Assembly (NCBI RefSeq): GCF_008014745.1
Contig: NZ_VPFD01000001.1
Coordinates: forward strand, 62,001 to 126,000
DNA from: Massilia arenae
GTDB lineage: Bacteria; Pseudomonadota; Gammaproteobacteria; Burkholderiales; Burkholderiaceae_D
Reading direction: 5' to 3'
Length of the DNA: 64,000 bases
The position numbers were made by a program, and so were the translations under genes. Position 1 is the first letter of the stretch. Each line of letters opens with the position of its first letter. This document shows, piece by piece, positions 58,333-64,000 of the stretch. The notes beneath the pieces were generated by a model. That model did no database searches and was not told the DNA's origin. It saw nothing but the letters and a program-made list of their open reading frames with translations.

Positions 58333-58507
58333 CGTCGTCCCCGCGCAGGCGGGGACCCAAGTTTTTCAGCGCACCACTTGCTTCAAGCGAAGTGGCTGCG
58401 CACATTAACTTGGGTCCCCGCCTTCGCGGGGACGACGTCTTTACTTGGGTCCCCACCTTCGCGCGGACGACGTCTTTACTTGGGGCCCCACCTTCGCGGG
58501 GACGACG
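58333..58507. repeat. REP-pair inverted repeat with triplicated right arm
   Basis: Left arm 58333-58360 and right arm 58410-58437 are inverted 28-mers of the same family as at 46425. The right arm plus a short spacer (CTTTAC-like) is tandemly repeated with a 35-base period at 58410, 58445 and 58480. Each unit contains CCTTCGCG and ends GACGACG. It lies between the phosphoribosyltransferase gene and marC. Confidence 0.8.
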
Positions 58508-58570
58508 TCGTTTCGGGCCTCTGGTAGTATTGCCTCACCAAAACTTTTGGCATCCCAACAATAACAAGCC

Positions 58571-59167
58571 ATGACCCAAAGCTTCTTCCAGACCTTTATC
58601 CTGCTCATCCTCGTCACCGACCCGTTCGGTAACGTCCCCCTGTTCGCCGCCGCCCTGAAAGACACGCCGATCGAGCGCCGCAACAAGATCGTGATCCGTG
58701 AGTGCGCCATCGCCTTCCTGCTGCTGTTGACTTTCATGTTCTTCGGCAAGCACTTCCTCGAAGCGCTGCACCTCTCCCCGGTCGCGCTGCGCATCGGCGG
58801 CGCCGTCATCCTGTTGATGATCGCGATTCGCATGATCTTCCCGCACCCGGATGGCGTGCTGGGCAAGAGCGAAGGCGGCGAGCCCTTCATCGTGCCGCTG
58901 GCGATTCCCGCGCTGGCCGGTCCGTCGGCGCTGGCGACGGTGCTGCTGTTCTCGTCGACCAGCTTCACCGACACGATGGTGCACGTCGCCGCGCTGGCTG
59001 CCGTGGGCATCGTGTGGCTGATGGTGTTCCTGAGCGCCGAGAAGCTGCAGCAGAAACTCGGCCCGCAAGTCATGACCGCCTTCGAGCGCCTGATGGGCTT
59101 GATCCTGACGGCGATGTCGATCGAGATGCTGCTGGGTGGTATTCGCGAATTCGTTCAGTCGTTGTAG
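58571..59167 (+). CDS. MarC/NhaA-like integral membrane protein
   Basis: 198 residues with about six membrane helices and the family pattern LVTDPFGNVPLF, IGGAVILLMIAIRMI and VPLAIPALAGPSALATVLL. MarC-family proteins are inner-membrane proteins of unknown function; the former link to multidrug resistance is not supported. It is a single gene behind the repeat element. Confidence 0.9.
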   Translation: MTQSFFQTFILLILVTDPFGNVPLFAAALKDTPIERRNKIVIRECAIAFLLLLTFMFFGKHFLEALHLSPVALRIGGAVILLMIAIRMIFPHPDGVLGKSEGGEPFIVPLAIPALAGPSALATVLLFSSTSFTDTMVHVAALAAVGIVWLMVFLSAEKLQQKLGPQVMTAFERLMGLILTAMSIEMLLGGIREFVQSL

Positions 59168-59208
59168 CTGTCGGTTTTCTTTACAGAGATCGCAGTGTCA
59201 GGTGTGAC

Positions 59209-59263
59209 GCAACTTTAGTTGCTTGATTCCTAAGGAAATTGTTGGCGTGGTGTGCTTTTTGCT
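59209..59263 (+). promoter_or_regulatory. possible sigma-54 promoter with upstream palindrome
   Basis: TGGTGTG with GG at 59249-59250 and TTGCT with GC at 59261-59262 have the ten-base interval required between the GG and GC of a -24/-12 promoter; TGG, the last G and TTGCT match the consensus, three bases do not. A perfect palindrome GCAACT-TT-AGTTGC (59209-59222) lies about 27 bases upstream and could bind an activator. It would start the transcript about 55 bases before the PEP-CTERM gene. Confidence 0.35.
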
Positions 59264-59327
59264 TAGGCAGAAGCACCTTCCTTTCGATGGGAGGACACAA
59301 GACCAACTATTTCTGAAGGGATGTCAG

Positions 59328-59972
59328 ATGAAATTCGCAAAACAACTTGCCGCCACGTTCGTCCTGGCTGCCGCGGTCATCGCACCGGCCAGCGCCAATA
59401 TCGTCGTCGACGGCAGTTTCGAAGCCTTCGACGGCGAGGGCGCATGGCAAACCGAGAGCTGGAGCCGGTACGTGCGCGGCACGCAGGACGGCAGCTCGTC
59501 GGTAGGTACCGGTTGCGCTATGGGCAGCAATTTCAGCTGCACGCTCAGCCAGACCCTGGCCACTGTCGCCGGTCAGCGCTACGATCTGAGCTTCTGGCTG
59601 TACGCCGACGGCGTTGTCGACAGCAATGGCAACGTTGCGTTGAATTTCGATAACGGCTTGCGGGTCTGGTTCGGCGACGAGATCGTCCAGACGATCATCA
59701 ATTTCCCGACGACGAATACGAGCGGGAGCTTCAACCCCGGTGGACCTTCGACGCTGATCACTATCAGCAATATCCTGGCGACTTCCGCATCGACCGTCCT
59801 GCAGTTCGCCGGCTACCACAACCCGGCCGGCATCTATCTCGACAACGTCGTGGTCGAGGCAGTGCCTGGCGAAGAGCCGGGCGAAGTGCCGGAGCCGGGC
59901 ACGCTGTCGCTGCTCGGCCTGGCAATGGGCGGACTGGCGCTGGCGCGCAGGCGCCGCGTGCGCGCCGACTAA
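59328..59972 (+). CDS. PEP-CTERM sorting-domain protein 1
   Basis: 214 residues. Signal peptide (APASA/NIVVDG), a beta-rich domain opening NIVVDGSFEAFDG like DUF642 and carbohydrate-binding modules, and a C-terminal sorting signal: VPEPGTLSLLG, a hydrophobic helix, then ARRRR. Such proteins are cleaved by exosortase and join the cell surface or exopolysaccharide. It is followed 137 bases later by a paralogue. No exosortase gene is in the window. The start at 59328 has AAGGGATG upstream. Confidence 0.9.
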   Translation: MKFAKQLAATFVLAAAVIAPASANIVVDGSFEAFDGEGAWQTESWSRYVRGTQDGSSSVGTGCAMGSNFSCTLSQTLATVAGQRYDLSFWLYADGVVDSNGNVALNFDNGLRVWFGDEIVQTIINFPTTNTSGSFNPGGPSTLITISNILATSASTVLQFAGYHNPAGIYLDNVVVEAVPGEEPGEVPEPGTLSLLGLAMGGLALARRRRVRAD

Positions 59973-60109
59973 GGGGCGGCCCCTGCCGTCCTGAAGCCAT
60001 CTGTGCGGGACTCGCCTCCGCATTGACTCCCGTCAGATGGCGTTCCTTGACTTCGTCCTCGCGAAAATCAATCATCGTTTACTCCCGGATGTGTTCAGAG
60101 GAGGTCTCG

Positions 60110-60742
60110 ATGAAAGCTGTAATGCGTGTTGCCGCGGCAATCCTGCTTGCGGTGGCGGTCGCCGTGCCGGCAAGTGCCAATATTGTCCGCGACGGCAGTT
60201 TCGAATTGAACGATGGCACTTGGGAACTCACCGAAGGCTGGTTTCTGGGTGACGCCGGCCGCGGCGCGCAAAGCGGGGTCAACTCGCTCAGTACCGGCTG
60301 CTTCGGGCCCGAGTTCTCCTGCTTCGCCACCCAGGTCCTGCCGACGACGATCGGCCAACGCTACGACCTGAGCTTCTGGCTGTACGCCGACGGCCTGATC
60401 GGCCCGGAAGGCTTTCCGGTAGCTCAGTTTGATAACGGAATACAGGTGATGTTCGGCGACGCGCTGGCCACGGCCATCTACAACTTCCCGACCACGAACA
60501 CGTCCACCGATATCACGACGGGCGGCCCGTCCACACAGATCATTGTCCGCAACCTGCTGGCGACATCGGCGTCGACCATCCTGCAGTTATCCGGCTACCA
60601 CGACCCTTCGGGCATCTTCTTCGACGACGTCTCGGTCGAGTTGGCGATCAGCCAGATCCCGGAGCCAGGAACCTTGTCGCTGTTCGGAATGGCGCTCGGC
60701 TGTCTCGGCCTCTGCAGGTGGCGGCGCACACGCGCGTCCTGA
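60110..60742 (+). CDS. PEP-CTERM sorting-domain protein 2 (paralogue)
   Basis: 210 residues. Signal peptide (VPASA/NIVRDG), NIVRDGSFELNDG, GQRYDLSFWLYADG and IPEPGTLSLFGMALGCLGLCRWRR as sorting signal. It shares roughly half of its positions with the preceding protein, including GQRYDLSFWLYADG and NFPTTNTS, so the two are a tandem duplication. The start has AGAGGAGG upstream. Its C-terminal helix has two Cys, unlike the neighbour. Confidence 0.9.
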   Translation: MKAVMRVAAAILLAVAVAVPASANIVRDGSFELNDGTWELTEGWFLGDAGRGAQSGVNSLSTGCFGPEFSCFATQVLPTTIGQRYDLSFWLYADGLIGPEGFPVAQFDNGIQVMFGDALATAIYNFPTTNTSTDITTGGPSTQIIVRNLLATSASTILQLSGYHDPSGIFFDDVSVELAISQIPEPGTLSLFGMALGCLGLCRWRRTRAS

Positions 60743-60838
60743 GCGGCAAGCAGCCTGTTCCGCGCATCCGTGCGGGAGTCGCCGGACAATTCTGGCACAC
60801 TGCAATTGCGTAAACTGTACGCGACTCCCGGCACACGA

Positions 60839-62848
60839 ATGAATCAGGAATCCGCGTCACCGACCGAATGGCTGCCCTTTCTCAGCGGGGGAGGGATGAT
60901 GGGCGCGATGATGCGCGCCCACGACTGGTCGGCCTCGCCCCTGGGGCATCCGCGCACCTGGCCGCAGGCGCTACGCACGACGGTCGGCCTCATGCTCAAC
61001 TCGAAGTTCCCGATGTTTGTCGCCTGGGGCGGCGAGCTCGGCTTCCTGTACAACGACTCCTACATCGCGATCCTGGGCGACAAGCACCCGACCGCGCTTG
61101 GCAGACGATTCCACGATGTCTGGGCCGAGATCTGGCTCGACATCCATCCGCTGGTCGTGCGCGCACTCAAGGGCGAGGCGAGCTATATGGACCGCCTGCC
61201 GCTGCGCATGCGCCGCCACGGCTACGACGAAGACACCTGGTTTCGCTTTTCCTACTCTCCGGTGCGCGACGAGGACGGCACCGTGGCCGGCATGTTCTGC
61301 GCCTGCGTCGAGATGACCGGCGAGGTGCTGGCCCAGCGCTACCGCGAGGAAGAGAACGAACGCCTGGTGACGCTGTTCGAGCAGGCGCCCGGCATCATCG
61401 CCGTGCTGCGCGGCCCGGACCATGTGTTCGAGCTCACCAACCGCTCCTACCTGCAGCTGGTGGGCCACCGCGCGCTGGTGGGCAAGGCCGTGCGCGACGC
61501 CCTGCCCGAGGTGAAGGGACAGGGCTTCTTCGAGCTGCTCGACCACGTGTACCAGACCGGCCAGCCCTTCGTCGGCCACGCGGTGCCGCTGCGCGTGCAG
61601 CGCGACCGCGACGCGCCGCTGGAAGAGCGCTTCATCGACTTCGTCTACCAGCCGATCCATGACCAGCACGGCAAGGTCTCCGGCATCTTCGTCGAAGGCA
61701 GCGACGTCACGGCGCGCAAGCGCATCGAGGACGAGCTGCGCGCCGCCAACCGCCAGAAGGACCAGTTCCTGGCGATGCTGGCGCACGAGCTGCGCAACCC
61801 GCTGGCGCCGATTACGACGGCGGCCCAGCTGCTGCAGCGCGGCCAGATGGACGCGCCAGGCATCCAGCGCGCCAGCGACATCATCGCGCGCCAGGCCCAG
61901 CACATGACGTCCCTGGTCAACGACCTGCTCGACGTCTCGCGCGTGACACGCGGCCAGGTGACCATCACCAGGGAGGCGCTGGAGGTACGCGAGATCGTGG
62001 GCGCGGCGGTGGAACAGGTGCGCCCGCTGATGGATGCGCGCGGCCACGAACTGCACTGCGAGATCGCCTCCGGCACGCTGCGCGTGGAGGGCGACCGCAC
62101 GCGCCTGGTCCAGGTGGTCTCGAACATCCTCAACAACGCCGCCAAGTACACGACGCCGGGCGGATGCATCGTGCTCAGCGCGTGCATCGAGGCCGGTGAC
62201 GTGCGGGTGGCGGTGCGCGACAACGGGCAGGGCATCGATCCGCCGATCCTGCCCTACATTTTTGACCTGTTCATCCAGGCCGAGCGCACGCCCGACCGCT
62301 CGCAGGGCGGCCTTGGGCTCGGCCTGGCGCTGGTCAAGAGCCTGGCCGTGCTGCATGGCGGACGGGTAGAGGCGCACAGCGAAGGCCTGGGCAAGGGCAG
62401 CGAGTTCGTGGTGTACCTGCCGTGCCTGGCCGCGGCGCCGGAAGCGGGTCCGCGGCGGCTCGACGTGCAGTCGCGCGGGGCGCGCGGGCTGAAGGTGCTG
62501 GTGGTCGACGACAACGTCGATGCGGCCCAGATGCTGGGGACGCTGCTGGAGATGAATGGGTATGAGGTCAAGGTCGAATACGACGGCAAGGGCGCATTGG
62601 CGAGTGCGCTGCAGGCGCCCCCGGACGTGGCCCTGCTCGATATCGGCCTGCCCGACATCGACGGCCACGAACTGGCGCGCCGGCTGCGGGCGATGCCCGA
62701 GACCACGCAGGCAATGCTGGTGGCGCTGACGGGTTATGGGCAGGAGGAAGACCGGCAGCGTGCGCACCATGCCGGATTCGATCATCACATGGCTAAGCCG
62801 GCGGATCTGGCGAAGCTGCTGGAGTTGCTGGCGGCGGTGGCGGTGTAG
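60839..62848 (+). CDS. hybrid PAS-sensor histidine kinase with receiver domain
   Basis: 669 residues, no membrane helix. Two PAS-like domains (about 30-165, and 172-296, the second ending DVTARKRIEDEL), HisKA with phospho-acceptor His316 (AMLAHELRNPL), HATPase (NILNNAAKYT, DNGQGIDPP, GGLGLGLALVKSL) and a C-terminal receiver with phospho-acceptor Asp601 (LLDIGLPDIDG). The signal is unknown. It lies behind the PEP-CTERM pair with a 96-base gap. The start ATG at 60839 has no strong Shine-Dalgarno. Confidence 0.88.
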   Translation: MNQESASPTEWLPFLSGGGMMGAMMRAHDWSASPLGHPRTWPQALRTTVGLMLNSKFPMFVAWGGELGFLYNDSYIAILGDKHPTALGRRFHDVWAEIWLDIHPLVVRALKGEASYMDRLPLRMRRHGYDEDTWFRFSYSPVRDEDGTVAGMFCACVEMTGEVLAQRYREEENERLVTLFEQAPGIIAVLRGPDHVFELTNRSYLQLVGHRALVGKAVRDALPEVKGQGFFELLDHVYQTGQPFVGHAVPLRVQRDRDAPLEERFIDFVYQPIHDQHGKVSGIFVEGSDVTARKRIEDELRAANRQKDQFLAMLAHELRNPLAPITTAAQLLQRGQMDAPGIQRASDIIARQAQHMTSLVNDLLDVSRVTRGQVTITREALEVREIVGAAVEQVRPLMDARGHELHCEIASGTLRVEGDRTRLVQVVSNILNNAAKYTTPGGCIVLSACIEAGDVRVAVRDNGQGIDPPILPYIFDLFIQAERTPDRSQGGLGLGLALVKSLAVLHGGRVEAHSEGLGKGSEFVVYLPCLAAAPEAGPRRLDVQSRGARGLKVLVVDDNVDAAQMLGTLLEMNGYEVKVEYDGKGALASALQAPPDVALLDIGLPDIDGHELARRLRAMPETTQAMLVALTGYGQEEDRQRAHHAGFDHHMAKPADLAKLLELLAAVAV

Positions 62849-62892
62849 GGCGTCCGCACCGTACGAAGGTAATTCTGTTCGCAGCCTGAAAA

Positions 62893-62996
62893 CGTCGTTC
62901 CCGCGCAGGCGGGAACCTAAGGCTGACGCTATGTCGACTATCTCAAACGTAGTCTCTGCGCAGGCGAATTAGGTTCCCGCCTACGCGGGAACGACG
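62893..62996. repeat. REP-pair inverted repeat between the hybrid kinase and uvrB
   Basis: Arms 62893-62920 and 62969-62996, with GTTCCCGC-N4-GCGGGAAC hairpins in each and TTAGG/CCTAA at the inner ends. The loop holds the remains of further arm-like sequence (TCTGCGCAGGCGAA). It stands between convergent genes and could end both. Confidence 0.8.
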
Positions 62997-63023
62997 GGCG
63001 AGCGTTGCGAACTGGCGGGCGCG

Positions 63024-64000
63024 TTACTTGCCCAACATCGACACCACATTATCCGCCCCCGGCGCCCCGAACGCCTGCTGCTTGAGCACATGCAGCTGAT
63101 CGCGCACCTGCGCCGCCTTCTCGAACTCGAGGTTCTTGGCGTGATCGACCATGAGCTTCTCGAGGCGCTTGATCTCCTTGCTGATCTGCTTCTCGCTCAT
63201 CGACTCGACCTTGGCCGTCGCCGCATCCTCGTGCACGCCCTCGACCATGGCCTTCTGCGCGGCACTGCTGTACACGCCGTCGATCATTTCCTTGATCTTC
63301 TTGTGCACACCCTTCGGCGTGATGCCATTGGCCTCGTTGAAGGCGATCTGCTTGGCGCGGCGACGCTCGGTCTCGTCGATCGCGCGCCGCATCGAATCGG
63401 TGATCTGGTCGCCGTACAGGATCGCCACGCCGTTGAGGTTACGCGCCGCGCGGCCGATGGTCTGGATCAGCGAACGCTCGGAGCGCAGGAAGCCCTCTTT
63501 ATCGGCATCGAGCACCGCCACCAGCGATACCTCGGGCAAGTCCAGGCCCTCGCGCAGCAGGTTGATCCCGACCAGCACGTCGAAGGTGCCCAGGCGCAGG
63601 TCGCGCAGAATCTCCACGCGCTCGACCGTATCGATATCGCTGTGCAGGTAGCGCACCTTGATGCCGTGGTCGCCCAGGTATTCGGTGAGCTGCTCGGCCA
63701 TGCGCTTGGTCAGCGTGGTCACCAGCACACGCTCGTCCTTGGCGACGCGGTCGTTGATCTCGCTCATCAGGTCGTCGACCTGCGACAGGGCGGGGCGCAC
63801 GATGATTTGCGGGTCGACCAGGCCGGTGGGCCGCACCACCTGCTCGACCACATTGTCGGCCTTGCCCTGCTCGTAGTCGGCCGGCGTGGCCGAGACAAAG
63901 ATCGTCTGGCGCGCCTTGCTCTCGAATTCCTGGAATTTGAGCGGGCGGTTGTCCAATGCCGACGGCAGGCGGAAGCCATAGTCGACCAGGTTGGTCTTGC
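63024..64000 (-). CDS. uvrB: excinuclease ABC subunit B (5' part outside window)
   Basis: Partial: about 325 C-terminal residues. The visible part starts [21 protein letters not shown] and contains helicase motifs [47 protein letters not shown] and [10 protein letters not shown], then the UvrC-binding UVR domain ([22 protein letters not shown]). UvrB is the damage-verifying subunit of nucleotide excision repair. The window ends inside the gene. Confidence 0.96.
   Translation of the reverse strand, partial: KTNLVDYGFRLPSALDNRPLKFQEFESKARQTIFVSATPADYEQGKADNVVEQVVRPTGLVDPQIIVRPALSQVDDLMSEINDRVAKDERVLVTTLTKRMAEQLTEYLGDHGIKVRYLHSDIDTVERVEILRDLRLGTFDVLVGINLLREGLDLPEVSLVAVLDADKEGFLRSERSLIQTIGRAARNLNGVAILYGDQITDSMRRAIDETERRRAKQIAFNEANGITPKGVHKKIKEMIDGVYSSAAQKAMVEGVHEDAATAKVESMSEKQISKEIKRLEKLMVDHAKNLEFEKAAQVRDQLHVLKQQAFGAPGADNVVSMLGK

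Noticed and set aside
58333..58507. CRISPR array from the 35-base period
   Set aside because: Only three units with almost no spacer between them; they are arms of a REP-type inverted repeat.

Overview
The window looks like chromosomal DNA of a betaproteobacterium of the family Oxalobacteraceae, close to Massilia/Telluria/Duganella. This is inferred from high G+C content, the gene order ndk-rlmN-pilF-rodZ-ispG-hisS-yfgM-bamB-der-hfq-hflX-hflK-hflC-hisZ-purA, the order surE-pcm-nlpD-rpoS, and PEP-CTERM proteins. No tRNA, rRNA, CRISPR array, prophage or complete insertion sequence was seen.

Left part (1-17,500), mostly on the minus strand, is accessory. It holds a probable furfural/2-furoate catabolic cluster running right to left: GMC oxidoreductase (hmfH-like), MHS-type transporter, molybdenum hydroxylase of three subunits (hmfABC-like, with a CoxG/SRPBCC domain fused to the large subunit) and a CoA ligase cut by the window edge (hmfD-like). 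Its expected end product is 2-oxoglutarate. Next come an alpha/beta hydrolase, a small secreted Pro-rich protein, and a BaeSR-like two-component system whose sensor carries a similar Pro-rich tract. After a divergent KGG stress protein there is a Fur-box-controlled five-gene operon: PepSY membrane protein, DUF2271 protein with an FMN-attachment motif, DUF4198 protein, ApbE FMN transferase, membrane-anchored diflavin reductase. It looks like a transmembrane electron-transfer system with a covalently flavinylated periplasmic carrier.

Middle part (17,800-33,400): the 2-oxoglutarate dehydrogenase operon (odhA, odhB, a PspC/SHOCT membrane gene, lpdA), zapE, a lipoprotein, a PP2C phosphatase, a DUF465 gene with a DinG/YoaA helicase, a quinone oxidoreductase, and a two-gene island of a TIR-domain protein followed by a degenerate KGGVGR-type ATPase fused to kinesin-light-chain-like TPRs. 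That pair is a candidate immune or signalling module.

Right part (33,800-64,000): housekeeping operons (surE-pcm-nlpD-rpoS; rlmD and a membrane-fused sugar dehydrogenase; Bax inhibitor-1; ndk through purA), then a phosphoribosyltransferase, MarC, two tandem PEP-CTERM paralogues, a hybrid histidine kinase, and the 3' part of uvrB.

Two families of intergenic inverted repeats occur between genes: one GTTCCCGC/GCGGGAAC REP-pair family at three places and one different element after lpdA. Several intergenic regions hold strong dyads (odhA-odhB, ndk-rlmN), and a nine-unit 14-bp tandem repeat lies before surE.
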